Source: Stenomitos frigidus ULC18
GTDB taxonomy: Bacteria > Cyanobacteriota > Cyanobacteriia > Leptolyngbyales > Leptolyngbyaceae
Reading direction: 5' to 3'
Assembly: GCF_003003795.1 (NCBI RefSeq)
Contig: NZ_PVWK01000056.1
Coordinates: 16,479 to 80,478 of the forward strand
Length of the DNA stretch: 64,000 bases
A program made the translations under genes and the position numbers. The stretch's first letter is position 1; each line of letters begins with the position of its first letter. Shown in pieces: positions 51,713 to 60,834 of this stretch. Below the pieces are notes generated by a model that was not told where the DNA came from, did no database searches, and saw only the letters and a list, made by a program, of their open reading frames with translations.

Positions 51713-54700
51713 ATGTCCCCCCTCAGCGTCCGCACTAGCCGATCGACTCACGACCTGGAAACAGGAAACGCCAAGCTGTGGATGTTGTTGGTTGGCGTGA
51801 ATCACTACCACGATCCACAGCTACCGTCCTTGCAGTATTCGGCGATCGACTGTCAGGGTGTGGGTGAGGCATTGGTAGAGGCAACCCACGCGTTTCCGCA
51901 GAAGGACATCCAGATTTATCATGATGCCGCCACACTGCCGCACTTAGACGCGGTTCGTGCCAGCCTTAAGCAGATTGTTGCTAAGGCTGAGCCCCAGGAC
52001 ACTGTTCTCTTCTACTTTTCGGGACATGGAATGCTGGAACCCCGCAAGGAGCAGGCCTTTCTGTGCTTTGCAGACACCCAGAAAGGGACGCTCATCGATA
52101 CGGGTCTAAGCGTGGTGGAACTGCTGCACCTGTTGGGAAACTGTGCGGCGCGGCAACAACTCATCTGGTTGGATGCCTGTCATAGCGGTGGGATGACGTT
52201 GATGGGAACGGGAGCCAGAGCCGCGAAGGATGTGGAACCACTCGCGAATCCCACACCGCAACTGGTGGACGTGTTGCGACAGCGAGCCTCTCAGAGCCAG
52301 GGGTTTTATGCGCTGTTGTCGTGCGATCGGGCTCAGCAGTCCTGGGAGTTTCCCGAACTGGGACATGGAGTGTTTAGCTACTACTTGATGCGTGGGTTAC
52401 GCGGTGAAGCTGCCGATGCCCAGGGAGTGATTGAAGCCGATGGGTTGTACAAATATGTCTACCACCAGACCCTGCAATATATTGACAAAACCAACCAGCA
52501 GCTACGCCTGATCAACCAGCAAAAGCGAGGACGCGGCGATACCCAGCTGCATTCAGAATATCCCTTACAAACCCCCAAACGGATTGTGGAAGGCATCGGT
52601 GAACTGGTGCTGGGACTACAGGCACGATCGCCCATCGCCCCTCATCCGCGTACAGCTTTAGTCGTCAATGGTCTGGTCAGTCACCCCAACGCGATCGGCT
52701 TCAGTCGGCTTCTCCGCAGCGCTGGAGGCTTCGATCTCACCTTTCGACCCCAACCCGGCAACGATTGGTCAGACCTCCGCACCACCATCCAAACCTGCCT
52801 TCGCTCTTCTCCTATCTCTGCTCGGCTCAACGCCGACACCCCACACCCCACACCCCACACCCCACTGGCTGAAACCACCGCCTTCCTCTACCTCCGTGGA
52901 CGCATCGAAGAAACTGCCGAAGGGGAGTCCTGGCTGCTACTGGGCGATGATGTGCGGCTCAGTCGTTCCTGGCTACGACAAGCCTTGCGTCAAGCGGGTG
53001 TCGCGCAGCAGGTGGTCGTGCTGGATTGTCCGGGTGCCGTCTCGCTGTCTAGCTGGGTGGACGATTTACAACTTAATGCCGAGACTCCCACAGGGACGGG
53101 GCACGATCGCGGGCAGTGTTTGCTTGCGGCGGCGTCATCCCTTTCGCAACCAGACCGCTTTCTGCAAATACTGTTGCAAACCTTGACGGACACCGATGCT
53201 CAAGCGGGATTACCCATTGCAGGCTGGATCACCCGCTTACAAGTCGCGCTGGCAGGTAGCGGGATGCCGCTCCACGTTTGGCTATCGGGTGCGCGTGGTG
53301 TCATTGAGGTGCTGCCGGGGTGTGTTGGCTCACGCGGTACGGATACGACCGAAGGGTTTGACGTCGGGGTCTGTCCCTATATGGGCTTGCGATCGTTCTC
53401 CGAAGCCGATGTTCAGTACTTCTATGGGCGCGAAACGCTCACCCAGACGTTGATCCAACAGCTCAACCAGCGATCGTGCTTGGCCGTCGTGGGCGCGTCT
53501 GGCAGTGGCAAATCCTCTGTGGTGCAGGCGGGTTTACTCGCGCAACTGCAACAGGGCAAACAGCTACCGGGTAGCGATCGCTGGTGGCTGGGCAGTCTGC
53601 GTCCAGGAGCGTATCCGCTCAAAGCCCTGGCGCATCGTCTTGTCGAAACTGGGAGCGAAAAAGAGAAGGCATACCAGCAACAGCAGCTTGAAGGGTTGCT
53701 CCACCAGGGCGCAGAAGGCTTTGTGCATTGGCTCCGGCAGCGATCGGAGCCAATGGTGGTGCTGGTGGTAGACCAATTTGAAGAGCTATTCACCCTTGCT
53801 GCTGCCTCCGAACGTCAGCAATTTTTGGCATTGCTGTTCGGCGCAATGGAGTATGCCAGCGATCGCTTCAAGCTGGTGTTCACGCTCCGAGCAGACTTCA
53901 TTGCAGCCTGTCTGGAGGTGCCCGAACTGGCGACCATCCTCCAGCGATCGAGTGTTCTCGTCCCACCAACTCTCACCGATGACGATTATCGTCAGGTCAT
54001 CATTCAACCTGCTGCACAAGTCGGCTTACAGGTTGAACCAGAGCTAGTCGAAGTCCTGCTGGCAGAACTCAGCCATTCAGCAGGCGCTTTGCCACTGTTG
54101 GAATTTGTGCTGGAGCAACTGTGGTCACGACGGCAGGCTGGAGTCCTGACTCTACAAACCTACCAGCAACTCGGCGGACTTAAAGTCGCACTCGAACGCA
54201 ACGCCCAGGCCGTCTATGACAGTTTGGATGCCGACGCCCAAGCCTGTGCCCAATGGATCTTTCTCGCACTCACCCAACTCGGCGAGAACACCGAAGACAC
54301 CCGCCGTCGCATTCCCAAAACTGATCTCATCGTCCCCAAGTACCCCGAACCACTCGTCGATCGCACCCTCCACGCCCTCACCACCGCAAAACTCATCGTC
54401 ATCAGCCTCCACGCCCCCCAACCTACCGCACAAAGCCGAGGCGACACAACCGATCACTCATCCACCTCGCACCCCACACCCCACACCCCACACCCTTCAC
54501 CCACCATCGAAGTCGCCCACGAAATCCTCATTCGCCACTGGTCTACCCTGCGCTGGTGGCTAGACGAAAACCGATCGCGCCTCCGTGCCCAGCGCCACAT
54601 TGCTGAAGCCGCAGCCCTCTGGCAGCAGCACGATCGCCAACCCGATTTTCTGTTACAAGGTATTCGACTGGCAGAAGCGGAAGAACTCTACATCCAGTAC

Positions 54701-56917
54701 ACGGACGAACTACCTCAAGCCGTGCAGCAGTTCATCGAAGCCTGTTTTGAGGCACGGCAGCAGCAGCAACGACAGGCAAAACGTCGTCTGCGCCGCGCTC
54801 AGATGACAGCAACTGTAATTGGGACATTGGGTGTGATGGCCTGTGGGTTGGCAGGCGTGGCTTACTGGCAGCAGCGCAACGCCCAACTGCGAGAAGTCGA
54901 TGCCTTAGCCGCTTCCTCAGAAGCCCTTTTAGCCTCCAATCAGCAGTTAGAAAGTCTGACCGCCAGCGTTCAGGCAGGATCACAGTTGCGTCAGTTGCGA
55001 TCGCTCTGGGGCATTCCATTGGGGTTGCCGATCGCCACCGAAACGAGAACGACTGGCGCACTCCAACAGGCGATCGCGCACACGCAGGAAGTGAATCGCC
55101 TTGAGGGTCATACGAATAAAGTCAACGCCGTCAGCTTCAGTCCGGATGAACAGCGTTTAGCAACCGCAGGTGATGACAAAACCATCAAACTCTGGCGACG
55201 CGATGGCACTTTGATCAAGGAGCTGACAGGACATTCTGACCGCGTGACGGCGCTTGCGTTTAGTCCCGATGGCAAACTGGCGACCACGAGTGCCGACAAA
55301 ACCATCAAGCTCTGGGACAGTGATGGAAACTTGATTGCCACTCTAACAGGACACAAGGATTGGGTTACGAGCGTGAGCTTCAGTCCCAACGGACTTCTAG
55401 CAACCGCCAGCCGCGATCGCACCGTCAAACTCTGGCGCATTACGGGCAATCAGGCCTCTCTCCTGCTTACCATCACAGGAGCAAAAGGCTGGGTCAACAG
55501 TGTGCAGTTCAGTCCCAATGGGCAATGGCTGGCGGCTGCGGGAGAGGATGGCTTGATCAGAATCTGGCGCACTGTTGCATCCAACCGCCCACCAGTGAGT
55601 GTGTTTTTGGGTGGCGGCGATCGTATCACCGCGATAGCCTTCAGTCCCAATGGCGCGTCCCTCGTCAGTGCTGGCAAAACGGTGAAACTCTGGAGTCTCA
55701 CTGGCAGACTGCTACAAACCTTTGATGGACAGAGTGATCCGGCTAATAGTGATCAGGTCAATAGCGTACGGTTCAGTCCTGATGGAAGACAGTTAGCAAC
55801 GGTGAGCGATCGCACCATCAAACTCTGGAGCCTTGATGGAACCTTGCTGCAAACCTTTCAAGGGCATCGCGCAGAGGTGAATAGTGTGGCATTCAGTCCT
55901 GATGGCACGACGTTAGCGTCTGCCAGCGTGGACAAAACCGTGAGACTATGGCATGTCAGCCCACTGCAAACCTATGGCAGTGGGCCGTACAGCGCCAGTT
56001 TCAGCCCTGATGGCACTCGCTTTGCAACGGCAGGATGGGGTAAAACTATTCAAATCTGGCAGCGAGACGGCATGACAACCAAACTCGTGATGACGCTGAA
56101 AGGACATCAAGCGCCGATCGCCGCCGTGAGTTTCAGTCCCGATGGTCAATGGTTGGCTTCTGGGAGTGCAGATAAGATGGTGAAGCTATGGAAACTGCCT
56201 GATGGCATCCTCGCCCGATCGCTCACTGGACATACCGATAGCATTACAACCCTCAGCTTCAGCCCCGACAGTAAAACTCTGGCAACCGGCAGTGCTGATA
56301 AAACCATTCGCCTATGGAACGTGCCAGATGGATTACTGGTGCGATCGCTGAGTGGGCACACCGATGGCATCACCGCTGTTCGGTTTAGTCCTGATGGTCA
56401 AAGGCTTGCTTCTGGCAGTAATGACAACACCGTCCGGTTGTGGAGCCTTGCTGGAACCGACTCAAACGTTTTCGGGCAGCATGGCTTAGCGATCTCGGCG
56501 CTCAGCTTTAATCACGATGGCAAAATCCTTGCCTCTGGTAGTTGGGACGATACCATCAAACTGTGGGATGTTAGCAATGGAACTTTATTAAAAACACTGC
56601 TGAACCATAGTGATGGTGTGACCAGTCTGGATTTCAGCCCCGATCGTGATTTGTTGGCGGTCGGTGGCACCGATGCGACGCTTAAGCTGTGGGATATCCA
56701 GCATGAAACGCCACTTAAAACTTTGACGAGACATGTGGATAGCCTGCGCAGCGTTCACTTCAGCCCCACTGGTCAGACACTCATTAGCACCAGCGAAACA
56801 TCAGGCGCGATCGTGTGGGAACTTGATCTAGATACACTGTTGAAGCAAGGATGCAGCCAACTGCATGATTATCTTCAAACCCAGCCTTCCATTGCCAACA
56901 TCCGCAAGCAATGCTAA
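51713..56917 (+). CDS. Caspase-STAND NTPase-WD40 protein (orthocaspase, intact His/Cys dyad)
   Basis: The 1734-residue protein has a caspase p20-like domain (about 20-260) with His105 in FSGHG and Cys156 in LDACHSGG, so protease activity is expected. A nSTAND1-type NTPase follows, opening CPYMGLRSFSEADVQYFYGRE with P-loop GASGSGKSS (about 593-601) and Walker B VVLVVDQFEELF. After a winged-helix/helical region and a membrane-like or helical segment (about 1037-1055), 14 WD40 repeats (about 1130-1715) can form two seven-bladed propellers. Such proteins are proposed sensors that trigger proteolysis on ligand binding, in cell death or phage defence. Two (ACACCCC)n tracts lie in frame. Confidence 0.93.
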   Translation: MSPLSVRTSRSTHDLETGNAKLWMLLVGVNHYHDPQLPSLQYSAIDCQGVGEALVEATHAFPQKDIQIYHDAATLPHLDAVRASLKQIVAKAEPQDTVLFYFSGHGMLEPRKEQAFLCFADTQKGTLIDTGLSVVELLHLLGNCAARQQLIWLDACHSGGMTLMGTGARAAKDVEPLANPTPQLVDVLRQRASQSQGFYALLSCDRAQQSWEFPELGHGVFSYYLMRGLRGEAADAQGVIEADGLYKYVYHQTLQYIDKTNQQLRLINQQKRGRGDTQLHSEYPLQTPKRIVEGIGELVLGLQARSPIAPHPRTALVVNGLVSHPNAIGFSRLLRSAGGFDLTFRPQPGNDWSDLRTTIQTCLRSSPISARLNADTPHPTPHTPLAETTAFLYLRGRIEETAEGESWLLLGDDVRLSRSWLRQALRQAGVAQQVVVLDCPGAVSLSSWVDDLQLNAETPTGTGHDRGQCLLAAASSLSQPDRFLQILLQTLTDTDAQAGLPIAGWITRLQVALAGSGMPLHVWLSGARGVIEVLPGCVGSRGTDTTEGFDVGVCPYMGLRSFSEADVQYFYGRETLTQTLIQQLNQRSCLAVVGASGSGKSSVVQAGLLAQLQQGKQLPGSDRWWLGSLRPGAYPLKALAHRLVETGSEKEKAYQQQQLEGLLHQGAEGFVHWLRQRSEPMVVLVVDQFEELFTLAAASERQQFLALLFGAMEYASDRFKLVFTLRADFIAACLEVPELATILQRSSVLVPPTLTDDDYRQVIIQPAAQVGLQVEPELVEVLLAELSHSAGALPLLEFVLEQLWSRRQAGVLTLQTYQQLGGLKVALERNAQAVYDSLDADAQACAQWIFLALTQLGENTEDTRRRIPKTDLIVPKYPEPLVDRTLHALTTAKLIVISLHAPQPTAQSRGDTTDHSSTSHPTPHTPHPSPTIEVAHEILIRHWSTLRWWLDENRSRLRAQRHIAEAAALWQQHDRQPDFLLQGIRLAEAEELYIQYTDELPQAVQQFIEACFEARQQQQRQAKRRLRRAQMTATVIGTLGVMACGLAGVAYWQQRNAQLREVDALAASSEALLASNQQLESLTASVQAGSQLRQLRSLWGIPLGLPIATETRTTGALQQAIAHTQEVNRLEGHTNKVNAVSFSPDEQRLATAGDDKTIKLWRRDGTLIKELTGHSDRVTALAFSPDGKLATTSADKTIKLWDSDGNLIATLTGHKDWVTSVSFSPNGLLATASRDRTVKLWRITGNQASLLLTITGAKGWVNSVQFSPNGQWLAAAGEDGLIRIWRTVASNRPPVSVFLGGGDRITAIAFSPNGASLVSAGKTVKLWSLTGRLLQTFDGQSDPANSDQVNSVRFSPDGRQLATVSDRTIKLWSLDGTLLQTFQGHRAEVNSVAFSPDGTTLASASVDKTVRLWHVSPLQTYGSGPYSASFSPDGTRFATAGWGKTIQIWQRDGMTTKLVMTLKGHQAPIAAVSFSPDGQWLASGSADKMVKLWKLPDGILARSLTGHTDSITTLSFSPDSKTLATGSADKTIRLWNVPDGLLVRSLSGHTDGITAVRFSPDGQRLASGSNDNTVRLWSLAGTDSNVFGQHGLAISALSFNHDGKILASGSWDDTIKLWDVSNGTLLKTLLNHSDGVTSLDFSPDRDLLAVGGTDATLKLWDIQHETPLKTLTRHVDSLRSVHFSPTGQTLISTSETSGAIVWELDLDTLLKQGCSQLHDYLQTQPSIANIRKQC
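52836..52865 (+). repeat. In-frame (ACACCCC)n tract 1 inside the caspase-STAND-WD40 gene
   Basis: Just over four 7-bp units coding [10 protein letters not shown] at about residue 375, between caspase and NTPase domains. Gain or loss of one unit would shift the frame. Confidence 0.85.
54470..54495 (+). repeat. In-frame (CACCCCA)n tract 2 inside the caspase-STAND-WD40 gene
   Basis: Between three and four 7-bp units coding HPTPHTPHP at about residue 920, in a linker of the NTPase module. Confidence 0.85.
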
Positions 56918-56978
56918 CTCATCAGTTTATCCTTTCGGGATGTTCGATGGAACATCTCGAAAGACAGATGACACAACC

Positions 56979-58223
56979 TCAACGACCGAACGGTATATTC
57001 ATACCGATGACGACTCCGATCGATACATTATTGACCTCTATCGCGCTATTAGACGAATTGCCAAAGAGATAAGAGACTGAACCCGCAATGAAGAGATTGG
57101 GATTAATGCTGTACGTTGCAGTCGCGCTGATCTGGTGCTCTGTATCGAAGCGATCGGCATCCGTAAAGTTTTTGAACGTCAGACGGTAATCCAATGCACC
57201 TTGGAAACTTGGCGTAAAGTCGTATCGCAAGCGCGCGCCCAACGTATTGGCAACGCGACTCTGATCCGTTGGATTCGTGAAACTGGCACGCAGGTTGTAA
57301 AACGAATCCAACCGCAATTGTTTGCCTAGTTGATCTTGCCGTCCCACCGTGAAAGCAACGGCATTGTCCAACAGCAGACGCTGACCGCTACCATCTCGGA
57401 AAAGCTGTTCGTTCACCCAACCCAACTGGGCATACATTTGGGACGTTAAGCGCTGCTGGATGCCGACGTTGAAATTGAGGACGTTGTAATTAAAATCTCC
57501 TTCGGTGGCAAAGCGAATGGTTCCACCCCCTGCTGACGCGACTAAACGAGTAGTAGGCCCTAATTTGGGTGTTGCCAGTAGGAGCCCAGTGTTGGAAAAC
57601 ACAACATCACTTGGTTGGAAGGTTTCTAAGGCAGAGATGTTGGAACTGGAGAAGATGCCCGATCGCAGCAAGAGCTGCACATCCGGCTGAGGGCGAGACG
57701 TCGGTTGCTGAGATGGACGTTGCAGGATACGCACTTCGCCCAGTTCAGCCTGAGTATCTTCAGGATTTAATGGCTCTGGCTTCTCATCTGCCTTCTCATC
57801 AATGGGATTAGTACCAGGCTCCGTCAAACCATCGATAGGGGACAGTTGTGCCAACCGCTGCTCCGGTGGTAAGAGGTCGATCGCAGACTGAGAAACTGAA
57901 GGCTGAGAAACCGGGTTCCGTGGCGGATCGGTTTCTGTCGCTAGTTGCGTTGGTACCAGAGCAACCGATTCTGCGATCGATGCAGAGTGTTGTTCTGCAG
58001 TGTTTCCGGCCTGCGGTGGAATGGTTTCTGGTGCCGCGATCGCCCTCAACTGTGGTGCCGTTGCGATAGCGGTGACGATCTCACGACTCGCCGCGCTGGG
58101 CGCAACATCAACGGGGACAGCATCCGTAGCGGTGTCTACTGTAGAGTTGGCAATGGCCGCATGGGCCGTCTGCCAGGGTGCCAGGGCTGTGAGGGGACAA
58201 AGGACAAGCAGGGAAACACGCAT
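56979..58223 (-). CDS. Exported beta-barrel-like protein, unknown
   Basis: The 414-residue protein has a signal peptide (MRVSLLVLCPLTALAPWQTA, cleaved near AHA), a long Pro/Glu-rich low-complexity region (about 25-190) and a C-terminal half of alternating beta strands (about 200-414) ending GMNIPFGR, like cyanobacterial outer-membrane barrels with a free N-terminal domain. No TonB plug or SLH/OprB domain is visible. It is the last gene of the minus-strand sigma/DUF1822/FecR group. Confidence 0.78.
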   Translation of the reverse strand: MRVSLLVLCPLTALAPWQTAHAAIANSTVDTATDAVPVDVAPSAASREIVTAIATAPQLRAIAAPETIPPQAGNTAEQHSASIAESVALVPTQLATETDPPRNPVSQPSVSQSAIDLLPPEQRLAQLSPIDGLTEPGTNPIDEKADEKPEPLNPEDTQAELGEVRILQRPSQQPTSRPQPDVQLLLRSGIFSSSNISALETFQPSDVVFSNTGLLLATPKLGPTTRLVASAGGGTIRFATEGDFNYNVLNFNVGIQQRLTSQMYAQLGWVNEQLFRDGSGQRLLLDNAVAFTVGRQDQLGKQLRLDSFYNLRASFTNPTDQSRVANTLGARLRYDFTPSFQGALDYRLTFKNFTDADRFDTEHQISATATYSINPNLFIAGSVSYLFGNSSNSAIEVNNVSIGVVIGMNIPFGR

Positions 58224-58340
58224 AGCGGCCTCAAGGGGCGAAGAGGTAAACGAACAGAGTCCAGACTTTCCCTGATTTCTGTTCTAAAAAGCAACAACCT
58301 TTCTGGTATGCCTGAAGGGCTCAACAACTAACAACTCCCG

Positions 58341-59438
58341 TCAAGGTTTTCCCTGGTTTCCGCCTTGGATCAAAATAACCGTGCCTGTGGGTTGGTTACC
58401 GCCTGTAGCAGGCGTACCTGTAGCAGGATTGTTACCAGCGTTGGGTGGAGTGGTGACGACAGGTACGGTGGGCTGAGTATTGATGGGAGGCTGCGTTGGT
58501 GGTGGTGTGGGCAACTGCCGTGGCGGGGTTGTTACCTCACGCCGATTTTGAAAGTCGCGTAGTGGATCATCGGCATCGGTGGTGATGCAATTTGCTGCTA
58601 ACGTACTCCCGCTACCACGCCCATTCAGCGTACAAAGCCCTTCTAGCCAACGACTCTGTGCGTCTAAGGCTGCCAGAGTGTCCATACGAATGGTCTTCAA
58701 GGTTTGTTGGACGGGGGGACTTTCCTGCAAAACCGTTGCTTCCTGCCCCGGCCCCAGCCCGATCGCCAGATTGCTCGTTTGATAAAACGTCTTCAGGTCA
58801 AACGTTTGAACAGGCCCAAGCACGCCATTGACGATCGACACCGTTTGCCCACCGTTCAAAACCACCTGCCCCCCTTTAAGGTCAAAAACGGTAATGCTGC
58901 CGTTGGTGAGCGCAAACACATTGGTCGTGTTAGACGCCGCATCAAACCGCACAATCATCGCGAGACTCAGCGGTTGTATGGGAGGAGTCGCTGGCAGGGT
59001 CGGTGATGGAGGTGATGGAGAAGGCGATGGCGGCAACGCCTGTGCCAATACCTGCCCTCCGGGTGTTTCAACGCGAGTGCCGACCTTACCTGGAAGGCTT
59101 AAAATCAGTGCGGTGCCATTGCGGAGCTGAAAGCTACGGGTGCCTGGAATAAAGCGAAAGATCGCGTTGGCTCCGACTCGCGCCAGTGACCCTTCGTTAA
59201 ACAACAGCTCGGCGCGCGATCGGGTCGCTGTTTTGATGGCATCCAGTGGCGCTAACGTGTCGGACAGTTTCGCCGGTCGCGGCGATTGATTATTCGGCAG
59301 TAGCTGTACTATGTTGACGAGCTTATACACTTCAGCACGGGTGAGCAGATCTGGTTGGGCTAGCAGTGGCGTTGCCCAGGCCATCCCGAAAAGACTGCTT
59401 GCCATCAAGCTCCAACGAAAGAATTTTAGCTGTGCCAT
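58341..59438 (-). CDS. FecR-domain exported protein
   Basis: The 365-residue protein has a signal peptide (MAQLKFFRWSLMASSLFGMA ... LLAQ), a FecR domain (about 55-135; RAELLFNEGSLARVGANAIF then GTRVETPGG), a Pro-rich spacer, a second beta-rich region and a disordered Pro/Thr/Gly tail. FecR domains occur in periplasmic regulators of ECF sigma factors, and a sigma-factor gene lies two genes upstream. Unlike FecR itself it has no cytosolic N-terminal part, so direct sigma control is not possible by the same mechanism. Confidence 0.85.
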   Translation of the reverse strand: MAQLKFFRWSLMASSLFGMAWATPLLAQPDLLTRAEVYKLVNIVQLLPNNQSPRPAKLSDTLAPLDAIKTATRSRAELLFNEGSLARVGANAIFRFIPGTRSFQLRNGTALILSLPGKVGTRVETPGGQVLAQALPPSPSPSPPSPTLPATPPIQPLSLAMIVRFDAASNTTNVFALTNGSITVFDLKGGQVVLNGGQTVSIVNGVLGPVQTFDLKTFYQTSNLAIGLGPGQEATVLQESPPVQQTLKTIRMDTLAALDAQSRWLEGLCTLNGRGSGSTLAANCITTDADDPLRDFQNRREVTTPPRQLPTPPPTQPPINTQPTVPVVTTPPNAGNNPATGTPATGGNQPTGTVILIQGGNQGKP

Positions 59439-59481
59439 AGGTTGACGGCTCCAGAGGCTGAACGGATCTTAATAAAAGGGG

Positions 59482-59527
59482 ATTTCGTCTGTAGGAACGT
59501 TACATGTAACGTTCCTACAGACGAAAT
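59482..59527. repeat. 46-bp palindrome, copy 2 of the 36-bp element
   Basis: The 36-bp core at 59487-59522 matches the element at 11868 with compensated base changes, and here pairing extends five more bases on each side (ATTTC/GAAAT). It sits between the DUF1822 and FecR genes. The remainder of the spacer (59439-59661) shows nothing else. Confidence 0.8.
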
Positions 59528-59661
59528 TTCAGCGCTACACACGACTGACAAGGACACATACATTCGAAAACGGTATTATCCAATTCACTCGTTGTAACCA
59601 TGTTCAGTAAAGTATTGCTGCTATTTTTCTATGAAGAATTAAGTGGCGTCTCTAACGGAGC

Positions 59662-60828
59662 TTAGAATCGGAGAATTTCCCGATCGTACCCCTCTGGAAT
59701 GGGTTCAACTTCCCAGACGATGCCTTCTCCAGGGGCGAGGGCAACTTCGACGAACAACTGCTCGATCGCCGTTGTAGCCGTATCCTCATTCTGCTCAAAG
59801 GGCTGCAAATCTTCTGTTGATAGCCGTAGCTTAAAGCCGCTGGGAATAACCCCACCGGGAGCTGTATTGCGAAGTGTAAAGCGCCAGGTGCATTCGTCTG
59901 GAGTGCCTTGAGAGCTAATTTGGAGCTCATAGGTTTGACCGGCGATCACCAACGTACGAGACAGTAGCACTGTAGAAGTGGTGTTCTCACCGCCTCGTGC
60001 ACCGACCAGATCAGGCTGTTGTTCAAGCCGCTCCCAGCCAACCTGCTGCGCCAGCGTAGAAAGGCTCGACCCCAGCCATTGCCGCACTGATCGCGACTCA
60101 GGCAGTCCCTGTCGCCGTTCATAGAGGCGTTGTCGCCAGCCATCATGTGCCACCAGGGCACCCCAGAGTGGAAAGGGCACCTCCAGACGCGGCGTGATGA
60201 CCGATGGATTCCCTAAACGTGTCAACAGGTTTTCTGCCTGTGCCAAATTGATGGCTGGTAAGGGTAAGATCGCCGCGCGGGTGGGTTCGGCACCCAACTG
60301 ACGTGCTACCCAGAGGACGCTCAAATCTGGCATGATCGCGGGCTCTGTGAGGCAATAGGTGCGATCGCCTGCATCGTAGTGACCCTGCGCTTTAAGTTTA
60401 CGGTGGGTTGTGTAGCCCCACATCTGAAGCCAACCATCCTCTGGTTCGACCTGAATCGCCAGGTAATAGTCGGCGCTCCAGGGCGGGATATCTACCCATT
60501 CTTGCGGGATGCGCCACTCGTCGCGATCGATCGTTTCGGTCGGTAGTAGCACGAGTCGTTCGGTTGTATTAAGTGTGAGTGCGGTGCCATTGACCAGCCC
60601 CCAAAAACCAGGCAGAGCATTGGTATTGGTCCAAACTGTTGCCTGAAGCTGACGGTCTTCCCGTAACCAGGGAAGCACTGTGTTTAGGCACAGTCGGTTG
60701 AGGTAAGCATCCCAGCGATCGCCAGCCCTAGCAAAGGACTGACTTTGTTGCCATGCCTGCTCACGGTCTGCGGCAGAAAACTCAAGCCGGAGTTGAGTGG
60801 GGTTTGAGAGAGTCAAATCAGCGGTCAT
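59662..60828 (-). CDS. DUF1822 family protein
   Basis: The 388-residue protein matches DUF1822, a family nearly confined to cyanobacteria: RLEFSAADREQAWQQSQSFA, WLREDR, VDIPPWSADYYLAIQVEPED and a C-terminal WEVEPIPEGYDREILRF. It starts 6 bp after the sigma-factor stop, so the two are surely co-translated. I infer a partner role such as anti-sigma or co-regulator from that coupling; no experiment known to me establishes it. Confidence 0.88.
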   Translation of the reverse strand: MTADLTLSNPTQLRLEFSAADREQAWQQSQSFARAGDRWDAYLNRLCLNTVLPWLREDRQLQATVWTNTNALPGFWGLVNGTALTLNTTERLVLLPTETIDRDEWRIPQEWVDIPPWSADYYLAIQVEPEDGWLQMWGYTTHRKLKAQGHYDAGDRTYCLTEPAIMPDLSVLWVARQLGAEPTRAAILPLPAINLAQAENLLTRLGNPSVITPRLEVPFPLWGALVAHDGWRQRLYERRQGLPESRSVRQWLGSSLSTLAQQVGWERLEQQPDLVGARGGENTTSTVLLSRTLVIAGQTYELQISSQGTPDECTWRFTLRNTAPGGVIPSGFKLRLSTEDLQPFEQNEDTATTAIEQLFVEVALAPGEGIVWEVEPIPEGYDREILRF

Positions 60829-60834
60829 AACGGG

